Source of the DNA: Moniliella sp. 'wahieum'
Taxonomy: Eukaryota; Basidiomycota; Moniliellomycetes; Moniliellales; Moniliellaceae
Length of the DNA stretch: 64,000 bases
Reading direction: 5' to 3'
Assembly: GCA_003971905.1 (NCBI GenBank)
Contig: RSEE01000078.1
Location: forward strand, 248,001 to 312,000
In this document: one piece after another, positions 33,420 to 45,532 of the stretch
How the letters are laid out: each line of letters opens with the position of its first letter
How positions within the stretch are numbered: the stretch's first letter is position 1
Program-made: the position numbers and the translations under genes
Notes under the pieces: model-generated
Seen by the model: the letters and a program-made list of their open reading frames with translations, nothing else
Told to the model about the DNA's origin: nothing
Database searches by the model: none

Positions 33420-34530
33420 GTCGCGCAGGGTGTATGCGCTGTGGCGGCGCGTGGGCGCATGCGGCGACGTGTGGGGGGCGGCGGCGGGCATGGGCATGGG
33501 CGTGGTGGCCAGGCGGGCAGCGGGCTGGCGGAGGCAGACAGGCCCAGGCAGCCAGATGGGGGCGGGGCGGCTGGAAGCTGGGCGTGGCTCTGCCAAGGCA
33601 AGCCGGCTGAGCACTGGGCGGTGGAGCTGGTGGTAAATATAACGCTACTTGAAGCTTGATGGCTGTCTGCTAATGAGCCGGCACCGCCCCCGTGCGTCTC
33701 GCGCGCACCAGCGTCTCAGATGGCCGGTGAGCATCACACGTCAGGTGCATGGGGCTGCGCTGCTGCCGTGTCTGGCCTAGTCTGCTCCGCGGCTGGCTCA
33801 GCGCGCGCTCACGTCACGCGTCACGCGTCAGGCCCCAGTGGCTCAGTACTCGGTGAACAGGGCTAATAACGTTCAGCATCAGGCCCAGGTAACTAGGTAA
33901 CTAGAACTAGTCACAGTCACTGTCACTGTGACTACCGGCTAGCCCACTACCAGTACTCGAGCGCTCGGGCCGTCGGAGGCTCAGCCACGCTGGGCTGTCG
34001 GCGCATCTGCATCTCGTGCTACTTTCATCAAGCGTTGACGTTCAGCTCCCCCCGTCGCCCCCATCGCCGTCCGGTCCGGCCGTCCCATACGTTTCCAAGC
34101 CCAATGCCAGGTGCGATCGAGGCGTAGAGGCTGGTGCCTCTGATGCCCCCCTCTCTCCCTGTCTGAGCGAGCGCAAGGAAGGAATGGAGGGAACCTGGCC
34201 GTGGCAGCATGTGCATTGCATTAACGTGTAATCATTGAAACAGCCATGGCCATCGACATCCTCAATAAACGCAAGGGAGAAAAAAGCAGTCCAAAAGGGG
34301 GCGAGAGCACGGAAAAAGGACAGAGTGGGTACAGATCCTCTCAAACACACAGGCACATGGAAGGAAAGGACGCAGGTAGGTGGGGGGCAGATACCAGGAA
34401 AAGAGTGCGCATGCATCAGGCCCGCCGATGCTGTCAGACGAGAGGGAGGAGAGAAGAGGATCAAGACAGGGAGTCGCGTACCATCCCGATTGCCGGAGCG
34501 CGTTCGCCAGTTGGGCCAGGCAAACCAGGA
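33420..34530. other. Intergenic with heptad repeats
   Basis: No gene recognised. Includes two CACGCGT heptads (33815-33828), AGGTAACTAGGTAACTAG at about 33888, a GTCACTGTCACTGTGAC palindromic run near 33915-33932, and AAGCTT motifs. The right third is the 3' flank of the next minus-strand gene. Confidence 0.45.
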
Positions 34531-36744
34531 CTAGCGAGAGAAGGAGGCAGGGTCCTGTACGTCGGACAAGAGTTGAGGGACTGAGGAGCCCAGAACCTTG
34601 GCGACTTTGGCCCTGTTGGGCCATTCGTTCGGATCCGTCCCCATGCGGATTCGTCGCGAACATTGTCAAGGTCGGATCGGATTGGCGTCGAGACGAAGAG
34701 ACAGAGAAGGGGGGCAGGGTAGGAGAGGGAAGCAAGTGCGGCCCGTACCCCATTTCCTCCATTCCCGAACCATATCCACCCCCCAGATTCGGCACACTCG
34801 CCCGCCCCGTTGGGGCATGCTCGTCCGGTCTGCGAAGATACCAATGCGAGTAACGAGCGAGAAAGCTTGGCGAGCGGGTGTGGCCGCGAAGGAGGGGAAG
34901 GGGTAGGAGCATGCAAGGTAAAGTTCATGGATGAGCGTGGGGAAGGAGATGCCTTGTTCATGATGCGCCACGACTTGTCGTGCTTGCTACGTTCGGTGGA
35001 AGGAGGAACCAGATGCGCGGGCACGTCCCCAACCACAGCACTCGTCTCCCCATCAGCGTGCGGCGATCCAAACGAATTGGATAGCGTGTTGGTATGGGTA
35101 AACGTAGGAGTAGAGGGCGAAGACCGAGACCGTGGGGTACCACCGGGGCCAGAGTGAAGGGCGTCCAGTTTCAGAAGGCTGGGAGGAATACCCCGTTCCA
35201 TTCCCCTGGAAACAGCCATCTCGTTCCCCACGAGGTGAGGAGGATGTCAGCCGGTCAGGCTGATCGATTCCCAACAAGGCGGCCGCCTTTGGTTGAACCA
35301 TTACCGTCGACGAACGAAGGGGATTGGAGGAGCTAGTTGGGGTGCAGGTCGATCCCCAATAAGGCGGCCGCCTTCGGTTTGACACCTTGCTCCACATCTC
35401 CTTCAGCGACCGGGTTGAGAAGCCGACGAGAGGTACCTGGGCAACACAGAGGAGAAATAGCACCACTACCAGTGCTAGCCCGTTGCCATTGTCTTTGGCT
35501 CCGAAGCCCCAGGGTGGAGGGCCCTGCGTCATCCGACTGAGCCATAGACTGGGAAGGCGAATGACCGGGGCTCCAAGTCTGGGTGAAAGCAGGTTAGATC
35601 GAGCGACGTGAGCCGCCCATGGCCCTTTCTTCCAGGAGACGACGAGGTGGCGCCCAAGGTCAAACTCTGGCACTTTTTCCGATCATGTCGCCCCACTTGG
35701 GACGTCATCACATCCGGCATGCACTCGGATCCCAAAACACGAGCCAACTTATCCGTCCGCTTCTGCTTCGACATGCCAAGAGTTGTCCCTGGTGATTCGC
35801 TCGGGGGACCGAGATGGTCACTGGCTGACTTCAAAGGCCCAGAGGCTGTCTGCGAATTTGGTTGTGAGGGGTTGGCGGGGAGGGCTGAAGGTGAGAGGAG
35901 GTGGATGACTCATGGTATGTCGGAAGAGGGTGTCAAGCGATCCTTGGTGCGACAGGGACAGTGGCCACGAAGCAGACGAGACGAGGCTGTCCTTGCTGTC
36001 GCTTTTGTTCAGACTAAACTCGCACTTGGAAGGATGCACAGCGGAGGTCAAACCACTCGCACTGGCAGTCGACGTTTCTGACGAGAAAGAGGAACGCAGT
36101 TCCATCATGGCCTCACCAGGGCCCAAAGCAGAGAGAGCAACTGCATCGGACGAGTCCAACACCAGCCCCAGCCCTGGTAGCCCCGAGAAACCGGGGCGTC
36201 TTGATGCAAGTCGGCGGGTGGTTCAACACTCAAGCATTTCTCTGGGGGCGACCTGCCTCGAGGCGAAGGATAGGATGCGCAGAGGGAGTACGATGAATGG
36301 AGCGACAACCTCATATGTGCCTTGTCCCCTTGGGTGTTGGTACTTGCACGCTTGTGCTTGGTGTACGACGGAGGCATGGATAAAGAAGTGGAGCGATGAA
36401 TGTCCCCGTTCGAACTGGCAACTGGGGATGTGGGTGGCGACAGGTCCAGCTCTGCAAGGGATGGGGCGTGCATTTGCCTCCTTTGTTGCACACTACCCTC
36501 CGAGGGGAATTCCAAGCCAGGGGGATTGCTGAGGGGCCAGGGAGATACTCATGGCTGCTGCCTGGTGTGCAAGGGCCGCACGATGGCGGGACAAGCCAGA
36601 GGAACGAGACGTGCCGCCAGTAGTAGCGGCTGGGCGAAAGTCGGAGGGGGAAAACAAGGTTGCTTGGCTCGGCAGCCTGGGCGATCCCGAAAGATCAGGA
36701 GATTGGGGTGCTGGGCTAGGCTGGGGGCGCTGTATGCTGAACAT
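34531..36744 (-). CDS. Ser/Pro-rich protein with repeated K-x-A-x-x-L-G motif
   Basis: Not recognised. The proposed start MFSIQRPQPSPAPQSP is at 36744; an upstream start in another frame is possible. The protein is mostly Ser/Pro-rich and probably disordered (SPSDFRPAATTGGTSRSSG; SFSSETSTASASG; GTPRSRSSPSTPTFTHTN). Four short copies of a related motif stand out: KLARVLGSECMPD, KPKAAALLGIDLHP, QPKAAALLGIDQPD and KVAKVLGSSVPQLLSD. The middle two are nearly identical and about 20 residues apart; the last lies at the C-terminus, ending QDPASFSR with a stop at 34531. Several frame changes (near 36500, 36150, 35820, 35600, 35330, 34700) are assumed. No catalytic domain is visible, so a scaffold or regulator with docking motifs is the best guess. 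Confidence 0.5.
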
Positions 36745-37263
36745 GGGTGTGGAAGGAGGCGTGAGGTTGGGAGTGGTGTCGAGGGCGACACTGGGTATTG
36801 AGCGCGAGGGAGGATGCGCTCTGGGGATGGGTTGTGGGGGGGGGGAGTCAAATACGCATAGGCCCTGCTGGCGGGGCAGTGTGGTGGCCAGCTCGGCCGG
36901 AAATGGTGGAGGAGACGAAGGAAACAGCCAACTGAGGAATGCATCTGATCACCAAGACCATTGAATACAACACCCGAAGAGTGCCAGCGCAACAATTAGC
37001 AACACCTGAGAGGCCTGAACGCCAGAGTGCCAGAGTGCCTGAGCGCCTGAGCGCCTGGGAATTTGAAGCTTGAAGCTTGAGACAGGTGTGGGGCCAAGGC
37101 GACAGGCATGTCGGGGATGCGGCCCACCCGGGCAGATCATCGATCAGCAGCCCTGCCCCGCAAGTGGATCGACCCGCAGACAAGTTAAAACATTGAGAAC
37201 AATGGCCGGTGGATCGAGGATTGATCCGGTCCATGCTTGCAGCCCTCGAAGCTTGCGGAGCTT

Positions 37264-37338
37264 AGCGCTAAGTGCTTACTAGTTACTCTAGTTACTAGCT
37301 TCTGATCTTGAAGCTTGAAGCTTGAAGCTTAGGGCTTA
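37264..37338. repeat. Palindromic heptad arrays, AGCGCT, ACTAGT and AAGCTT types
   Basis: AGCGCTA, AGTGCTT, ACTAGTT in register at 37264-37284. Then GATCTTG, AAGCTTG, AAGCTTG, AAGCTTA, GGGCTTA at 37304-37338. Three different palindromes appear within 75 bases. Confidence 0.85.
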
Positions 37339-37530
37339 GGCGCTTAGGCAAAGAAGCCTTGAGAGCTTGAGGCCTTGAGGATCGGTGATTCGTGAACGGT
37401 GAACGTGTGATCGGTGAACACGTTGAACTGTTATCGATATCGTATCGGTTATCGCCGTGCTCACGTCAGCATCGGCGCGCTGGTGGCCAATTGCCGTGAC
37501 ATGGACATGTAACGTAACACCGCTACCCGT

Positions 37531-37551
37531 GATCATCGATCATCGATCATG
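37531..37551. repeat. Palindromic heptad array, GATCATC
   Basis: GATCATC, GATCATC, GATCATG, which contains ATCGAT and TGATCA overlapping palindromes in 7-base register. Confidence 0.85.
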
Positions 37552-37972
37552 TGAGCGCGCATGTGGCATGCGAGTGTAAGCGCTCCTATAATCTACCCAC
37601 CATCTCTTTTGTTACTACCACTTGTAGCAACAGCAGCCCGACACCCACAATTAACACCTCTGCCTAAATCCAATCATTAATCACGCCCGCCCCCTCTGTT
37701 TCCTCTTTTCCCCTCAGTCCGCAATCCACACTCAGTATCCTCGCCAGTCCCCTGCAGCTCTTTTGCTACGACGGATCGTGTATGACCGTGACCGACGACT
37801 ACTCACGCATTCAAGATGAAGCGGTTCCTCCGCTCAGAGGCCTGGGCGCCTGAGCATTCCCAGCGATGGCAGGTTATAGTGACTAGCTGCACGCCTCGAT
37901 TTGAACGCTAGGAGCGCCCCTCATGTCCTCCCTTAGTTCGCCTCGGCGGCTGCCGCCACAGCGCTTGCTCTA

Positions 37973-39053
37973 CTACAACAGTGTATGTGGTTCGTCCGCC
38001 TCAGGCGCGCGCACATGGCGGCGGCGAGGCGAAGTGCGGCGTGGGCGGGGCACCTCGCGCATCTCGACCTCCTCACCTTGTTCCGCACTGGCCCCTCCCC
38101 ATCCGGTTCATCGTCCATGCCAGGGAACATGCCAGGCATGGTGCGCCGTTTCGACTGCTCATTCACTTCGGTCCTGTCCGGCCCCAAGGGGGGAACGGGT
38201 GCAGGGGCAGAAGTCGCCTTGCGCGTTTTTGCGGCTTTGGCAAAACGGCGTGACGGCACCGTCGTCTTTTTCCCACCCACTTCATCCATCGCGTCACCTG
38301 GTGAGGAGGTACATGCACCCACCCGTTTCGGAGCACGGGGATGACGGGTGCCTGATACAGGGGGTAATTTGGACATGGGTTCCGAGCGTCTGGGGCCAGA
38401 ATTTCTGCATCGCGGGGAGCAGGTCCTTCGTCGGTGGTAAGCGAGATGAGGGGCTGCGGGACACGATGCGGGGCGGGTTCTATGACTGGAGGTTCGAAAA
38501 GGCCGTGGGGAAAGGAGGGAAAGGGGTGACGGGAAGACCTTGACCCCACGCTTGGTCCAGGAGTGTGTACGCAGTGATGGCACGGCGCAACGGCGCAGGC
38601 AGTCCAACAATTGTGCAAAATTGTAGGTCGGGTGAGAGGTACGCTGGGATCTCAGTCAGTGCATCGATGGCGCTTTTGCCCTAGCCAATCCGAAAAGGCA
38701 AAGGAGGTAGAAGATGATAGCATCACCTTGCGCCTTGGAAAAGGCTGTGGCACCGTTAACTACGTCAATCAGTGCATGTAGTCCGGCAGACGAAATGGGA
38801 GGTACAATTATGTTAGCTGATCAGGGTCGACAACAAACCCCACACGCGATCGAAGGGCGGCCGCCGAGGTGGGAGCGCTGAAAGCGCACAGCCTGGATCC
38901 ATCCAGGCTGGGTGTAGGTTGCGGAGCGGTCGGGGAGCAAAGCGCGTATAGGGACTCGCGTGACATGTGACACGTCATGACCATCCGTGGTAATGAGGGT
39001 AAATGGTTAACCGTCGAGAGCGCGGCAGTGGACTCGCTATTGGGGTCGGCCAT
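37973..39053 (-). CDS. Unknown protein, possibly ELYS-like nuclear pore assembly domain
   Basis: Start MADPNSESTAALSTVNHLP (39053). One missing base at about 38815 and one A in the AAAA near 38680 give a long helical stretch: VPPISSAGLHALIDVVN, then KAQGDAIIFYLLCLFGLARA, KSAIDALTEIPAYLSPDLQF and LPAPLRRAITAYTLLDQAW. The pattern Pro-Pro-x-Ser-x-x-x-Leu-x-x-Leu followed by a YLL helix recalls the fungal ELYS domain, but only loosely. The rest is basic and disordered (GKKTTVPSRRFAKAAKTRKA; FPGMDDEPDGEG), ending, with one more frame join, in acidic EQGEEVEMRE and basic PRPRRTSPRRHVRAP, stop at 37973. Divergent from the helicase gene, 219 bases apart. Coding is fairly likely; identity is weak. Confidence 0.45.
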
Positions 39054-39272
39054 GGCCGTGTTCAGAGATCGACCAAGATGGGAGAAATGCTGCCTGACAT
39101 CTGACATGGGGTGGTATATGTCCAACGCAAAAAGTTCCGCGGGGGGCGGAATGAAGTGTAATTTGTACTTCACCTGGCTACTTGGCCAATTCTTGTTTGG
39201 TTAGCGCCTGAATAGCTCCGCCTCTGCCTCCGTCTCCGCATCCACCTCCTACCGCCTCATTTGCTTGCTGGA

Positions 39273-42200
39273 ATGGGGCCGCGCAAGAAGGGTGCGAACA
39301 TCAAAAGCACCGGCGCCACTTCGTCCAAGGCCGCACCTCTTCCCGACTGGGTCAAGAACAAAAATGCACCCAAACCAGCTCCTGCCCCCGCGCCTGTCCG
39401 CACTCGCCCCGCCCCCGCGTCATCCAATGGCGCTGCCAACGGCGCTGCCAACGCCCCCGCCACGGGCCCTCCCCAGCACCTCTTCCCCATTGGATCGAAG
39501 CCACCGCTAAACTTCTCACCGAAAAGATTGCTGCCCACACCCGCAAGGCCTCCGGCAAGGAGTCGGCCTGGCTCAAGCCTATCATTGATGTCCGCCGCAT
39601 CCCAGCCGCCCAGGTCGCCGCCTGGGCCGAGGCACAGACAAAAATGCTCCAAGCTGAGCGGACTCGCCGTACCGAGGCCCAGGAAAAGCAGCCTAAGAAA
39701 AACCCAAAAAGGGCGCCGAGCCCGAACCCCCGCCCGAGGCGTACAGTTCAGACGACCTAGCGGCCGCTCTGATCGACGCTGAGGCCAATCCTGACGCTAT
39801 CCCTCCCGGATTTGATACGTCGGACCACACTGCCGCATTTGGAGTCGATGTTGGTGGTGTTCTGGATGCATCTGGCGGCCCAACAGGCCGATCAAAACTC
39901 CGACTCGGACGGGGAAGATGAGGATGAGGATGAGGATGCTGCTGCCAACGACAATACTGGAGTTAACAAGAAGATACCTGTCGCCTGGACGGCCACAGTG
40001 ATGCTGAAACGCGAAGGAAAGGGGCATGGCGCGGCAGCCGACACAGTTCGGATGGCACCTGATGATCGTTTGCATCCCGAGTTGTGCTCTATCCGCCATC
40101 AGTGCCCAGCATGCTCGTCAATGGGCGGCTACCTATGCTCTGTTCCGCCTCTTCACACAGATGCCCATGTACCGCATGTTGCCCCCCGGTCCGCGTGAGT
40201 ATTGGAAAGTTTGTGAGGCGTTTCATGCCAAGTGGTCCGCCAAGGAACGTGCGTTTGCCCGGGACAAGGCTCCGCCCAAGGACGCGGCCGGGCGCACAGA
40301 TCGGCGCAGAGCTCAGCTGCTGGCCTATTATTGGGATCCTGATCCATTTGCCGCTTCTGCTCGTCGCCAAGCGGCAGCTGCCGCGGCAGAGCAGAGTCGA
40401 ACCACTGCCCCGCTCTCCAAGCCGCTGTTCAGCGCGGGGATCACGAAACGGCCGAGAAGCTGGCGGCCCAACAGCAGCGTGAGCAGCGCCAGCGCCACAG
40501 GACATCGCGACAGGCAAGCTGGGTCCATCGACTGCCACAGCCGACCGGTGGCTGCCCAGGAAGCGCAAAAAGCTAAGACGCCTCGTCGGACCATGTGGGA
40601 CGAAGCGCCTACGCTCAACGTCCCCTTGGCCACCCGGCAGCTTCTTCAAGATACGATCCAACGGATTTGCCCACTTCCCCTCTGCCATCGCCAATACTGC
40701 TGAGGAAAGTGGGAAGGTCCAAACCCAGAAAGGGCATGCAAGCGCGCTCACGGATCCCGCCCAAACTGGCATCTCAGCTGGAGAAACTTGGCTTCCGTCC
40801 AGGCTATGCCCGTTCTGCAGCCAATGGGTCGCGGCTGCCCGCCAGCGCTTGGCCCAGGGGCAGCGAGGGATACCCTGGACCGGGCCGCCCTGGCCACGCT
40901 TGCTTCTCAAACGGACGAACAAGCTGGGCTCGATACTTGCTCATGTATACTCCCCCGAGGACCTCCGCCCAAGTTGCTTACAAGCATACCCAGCGTGGCA
41001 AAGCTCCTGAAGAGTTTGTGTCAGGTGGTGCGGCAGGGCAAGGGGGTGAGTTGGACATTGGGATGCGCTGGCTCGTCGAACGGGTCTCTGCTGCCATGGG
41101 TGTCCACTGGAGGCAGTCGAGCGCGCTGCTCATCGTCTCTTGGCCTTCGAGGTAGAGCATCCTGACGGTTGGGATCGCGAAGGTCGCCAAGGTGTCTTGG
41201 TCGACATGCTCCTCGCTTCGCTGGTTCGGGGACACGCAGACAAAGAAGGCGGTGAGAAGCACACGCCCAAGCGTTGAAGCGGCGACGTCGGTTCCCAAGG
41301 AAGAAAACGCTGCCCAGTCGGAACAGCTCTCCAGGAAAAGGAAATTCTTGATTCTCTCTGGGTGAGGACCGGATCAGCCTAGTAAGCACCAAAGACTGGC
41401 CCTTCGTCAGCGACGGGCCTGAGACGGCGGGCTTTCAGGCGATCGATATTCGTTTCCCTCGCACGGGGGAAGATGTGCGCTTGCGCTTCGCCCCCCATCC
41501 CGCCAACGGATACGGCATTCAGTCGGTGCCCCACCCAGTGCTTCGCCCAACTGCGTTTGTCGTGTCCAGTACACTGCCTTCCTACATCCGACTCGCTTTG
41601 ACACGCTTTGTCCACACGCCCAGCACAGAGGGGGAAGATGAGTTGCTGCGTCAGTCGAGGGTGGCAGCGGCTCCACCTTGCTGTTGGTAGAGAGGCTGGA
41701 GGCTGAATTGGACAAGATGATTGATCATCCCCCGCCTCTCAACGAGGTGCTGCGGCCCTTCATCGATGGCCCTTCGCCCCGTCAATCTGCTACGCCTGTG
41801 GCCGTTTCGTCCCCGACTCCACGCAAAGCAGGGAGGAAGCGCGATGCACCACTGGAGCTTTCCCCGCCGCTGCGGAAGAGCTCACCAAGCGTGCTCGTGC
41901 CGATCGGGCAGCGTGGGAGTCAGACAAGGCCTACACATCCAATTATGGCCGTGTTCGGCACTCGCTTCCGGCCTGGGCGAGTCGGCAATCGTTCTTGGAC
42001 TTGCTTCGACAGGCCCCCGGGCGCATCATTCTGACAGCAGGTGAACGGGGTGCGGAAAGACGACTCATGCCCTCAGTTTATCCTCGACGAGGCGATCGCC
42101 AACGGCCCTCGCTGAGACCAACATTGTTGTGACTCAGCCTCGTCGAGTGGCTGCTGTGGCCGTCGCACAGCGTGTTGCGGCCGAGCGGGGCGAGTCGCTC

Positions 42201-44625
42201 GGGCGGGACGGGGACAAGAACCAGTATGCCCTGACAGGATACGCGATTCGGGGTGAACGCAAGGCGGGTCCCAATTGCCGCTGCTCTTTTGTACAACGGT
42301 GTTTTGTTGCGGCGGCTGACGGGTTCGGGCCTGCGAGGTATCTCGCATGTTGTGGTGGATGAGGTGCATGAACGGTCAGTCGATTCAGATGTGCTGCTGC
42401 TACACCTTCGCGCGGCGCTAAAGAGCAACCCTCACTAAAAGTGGTGCTCATGAGCGCTACAGTTGAGCAAGAAACGTTTGTGCGATACTTCAACGGGTGC
42501 CCTACTTTGACATCCCGGTCGTACATTCCCTGTGAACGATTTGTACCTTGAGGACATTGTCCGTCTCACCAACTACGACCCATCGGGATCAGCCCCACTG
42601 CGAGGTAAGCCCAAGGTGCTGAACGAGGCCCAAAAGTCGGAGATTGCTGGCTTCACAGCGAAGCATGCCGAGCCATTGAGCGATACCCAGATGCGCTCAC
42701 TTATTGCGCTATTCAGCGCACCCAGGACACGACGGACTATGATTTCCTGGCCCGTACCGTCTTGCTGGCCCTCGAGCGCTCGTCTGAGGCAGCCTCTCAA
42801 GGTGCTGAAGGTGGAGCAATCTTGGTCTTTGTCTCGGGTGTGGGCGAGATTCGTTCGGCATCGGAGGCGATTGAGCGGCGAGTGGGCCAAGCAGGGCGGA
42901 AAGCAACGGTACTCCCGCTGCACGCTAACCTCTCACCGCAAGAACAACGGCTGGCGTTTGAAAAGACGCGGCACACCAAGGTGGTGGTGGCGACGAATGT
43001 GGCGGAAACGTCGATCACCATTCCCGACATCTCCTACGTTGTCGACAGTGGGAAGGTCAAGGAAAATCGATGGGACGCAGCTTTGGGCCTGAGCCGGTTG
43101 GAGGAAGTGTGGGCATCGCGGGCAGCAACTCGGCAGCGTCGTGGGCGTGCGGGCCGTGTGCGGGAGGGTGAGTGTTTCCGTCTCTATGCACGCCATACGA
43201 GCAGACTATGATGCCGGCCAACCAAACACCCGAAATGTTGCGTACACCGCTTCACAATTTGATCCTCAGCGTCCTTGCGACGGAGACCAAGTCATCAGAC
43301 AAGACAACCAAGGGGTTACCTCAGGCTACTTCGGATGTCAAAGCCTTCTTCTCAAGCCTTGTCGCCGCCAAAGGTTGAACATATCGACTCGGCATTACGG
43401 GACCTAGTCGATGCAGGGGCGCTTCATCCTGCAGTGGGAAGCGCGCCGCACGGAGCTCTGACTGCTTGGGGCGTCACTTAGCTACCTTGCCTCTTGACTT
43501 GCGACTGGGCAAGATGCTTATCCTCGGCGGTCTCTTTAGCTGTCTTGGCCCTGCGTTAACCATTGCCGCACTGATGACGGGCAAGCCTATCTTTGTCGCT
43601 CCTTTCGAGAAGCGCGACGAAGCTAACCGGTACGTCTCGTTTCTTTCCCAGCTCGCTTTTCACACTGACTGCTGACCTCTCTTTCTTGTTCTGGTTACAG
43701 TGCCCGCCTTAAGTTTGCCCAGGGCAGCAGTGACCTCTTGACTGATCTCAAGGCATTCGACACATGGCGCCAGCTTCGCGTCGATGGTGCATCATCAAGC
43801 ACGCTCCGTGAGTTTTGTGAGGCCAACTTTCTATCAGCTTCCGCGCTACGGGAGGTGCAGTCAACACGAGTCGAATTGGGCGGAAACTTGCAAGAGATTG
43901 GTTTTGTCTCGCGCAATGCACTCAAGGCTGTTCTCTCGGCAAGTCGGCGGGCTCGGGGTTGGATGAGCAGTGGGACATGGAAGCAACCAACTTTGGAGTT
44001 GATTCGATCGCTTGTTGCTGCCAGTCTGTGGCCAAGCATGGTGCGGGTCAGTTTGCCGTCGCAAAAGTTTGACGCATCGGCGGCGGGCAGCATTCTACGC
44101 GACCACGAGGCCAAGGAGGTCAAGCTGTTTGACGTATCCCCAGCTGGCATGAAGGCAGGGGTAGGCAGAGTGTTTCTGCTGCCATCTTCGTGCCTGTTTG
44201 CTGCCACGCGGTTCGACTCGGCTTATCTTGCCTCCTTTTCACGCATGGCGCGCAAGGCCAACGCGCCCCAAGGGACGGTACCCCAAATGCGTCGGGCGAC
44301 AAGATCTATCTTCGGGATGCTAACCTGGCGCCGCTTTTGGGTCTGCTGCTACTGGCCCCAGGCAATATCCACTTGACCATTCGCACGGTGGGTTGGAAAT
44401 CCGATCCCTGGGTGTGGGGACGGGAGCAGGCGAAGACAAGGCGGTTGCAAAGCCGGCAGTGGTGGTGCGGATGCGGGCGGACGCGAAGATGGGGTGATGT
44501 GTAACCAGCTGCGCCGCTTGCTGGACGCTGTTCTGGATGATGCGATTGAGAACCCAGGCCGATTGTTGGAGACCAACAGTCATGCGCTGCTCCAGGCTGT
44601 GCCACGTTTGCTTCAACGGCCCTAG
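39273..44625 (+). CDS. DExH-box RNA helicase with UBA/RWD regions (DHX29/DHX57, S. pombe ucp12 type)
   Basis: Predicted cytoplasmic ATP-dependent RNA helicase of about 1,750 residues, probably in translation. The start MGPRKKGANIKSTG is at 39273. The N-terminal Lys/Pro-rich part is followed by LFRLFTQMPMYRMLPPGPREYW and AYYWDPDPFAAS, typical of fungal DHX29-like proteins. Next come a UBA-like segment (RDTLDRAALATLASQ), RWD sequence (LVSTKDWPFVSDGPETAGFQA), then motif I GETGCGKTT (one A missing at 42044-42045), TQPRRVAAVAVAQRVA, motif II VVVDEVHERSVDSD, motif III MSATVE, ILVFVSGVGEI, TNVAETSITIPDISYVVDSG and motif VI RQRRGRAGR. A 71-nt intron (43630-43700) splits EANR/ARLKFAQG. The HA2/OB region continues to ENPGRLLETNSHALLQAVPRLLQRP, stop 44623-44625. 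More than ten indel-type frame changes are present. Confidence 0.88.
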
Positions 44626-45532
44626 GCCACAACAATGCATGTTAACCCGGACCCAGATGTACCTGTCCCAGAGCGTGCACCGTCAAAGCTGCCGCAGGCC
44701 ACTGGTAGGCGATTGTTGTAGCTGTCCGCCCAAACGGGCCCATCGGGGCAACCGTCTCGCCGTGCACTACATGGTTGCCTCCGCGTCGACTCGTCGGTCA
44801 TCGACAGCGTGTGACGCGCTCCTTCGTCTGACGTGCTCTCGTGTGCCAATCACTGGTACCAATCTGGTGTTGGGCCCACACTCCCCTTCAAGCTTCATTC
44901 TCCTCCGACGACGTGAAGGGCCACCGGTAGCCTCTGAGATATGTAGCACCCTCGAAACGAAGCTTGGCAGATGCCAAAAGCATGTCGGCTTGCAGTGGTG
45001 GAAAGTTGGGGAGAGTAATATGCTTGACGGGAACATGACATGCAACGTAGCGGCAGAGGCCATGGAGACGGCTGTGACATGTGACGGGTGAGCGTGAGCT
45101 GGCGTGGCTAGTGTGACATGCGGCATGTGACTGGTACGGGGAACGGCCTCATCGATCATCTCCGAAGTGTTGGTCATTGAGCCCATGAAGGATGTAATTA
45201 CTGTGGCCCTCGGCGACAAGACGCTCCAGCGACGCAGCGCAGCCGGGCGGGCAGGCAGAGCGAGCTGAGCCCAAGCACAGAGCGGCTGAGTGCTGGCTGA
45301 GGCGCAGCACTCCGAGCACGTGATGTGACGTCCACCAGATGCCACACTGCCCCCGTGCTCTTCCCTCCGCCGTGCTAGCGGGGGCAAGTGGCGCATAGGA
45401 GGCATGCCTGAGCTCAGGCCATCCGTATATGCCTGAGCCAAAGCGCAATGGCAGCACGCGTCCCCCCACCGCAGCCCTCTCACCATCACCCCCCTCCCCT
45501 CCACCGCCACTGCTGTCGCCCCCATTGCCACC
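44626..45532. other. Intergenic, no clear gene
   Basis: 3' flank of the helicase gene and presumed promoter of the membrane-protein gene. A minus-strand frame at 44767-45582 is open but shows no family features. GTGACATG-type motifs (45073-45130) recur. Nothing firm. Confidence 0.4.

Larger units (their letters stand above)
36745..37972. other. Intergenic island with heptad repeats
   Basis: No gene recognised. Contains a 10-G run at 36836-36845, several palindromic heptad arrays at 37060-37080 and 37264-37551, and GGTGAACGTGTGATCGGTGAACACG at about 37398. The left part may hold the promoter of the preceding minus-strand gene. Confidence 0.45.

Noticed and set aside
42000-43210. Programmed frameshifting in the helicase
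   Set aside because: Too many shifts, in both directions, and at non-slippery homopolymers; sequence error is simpler.
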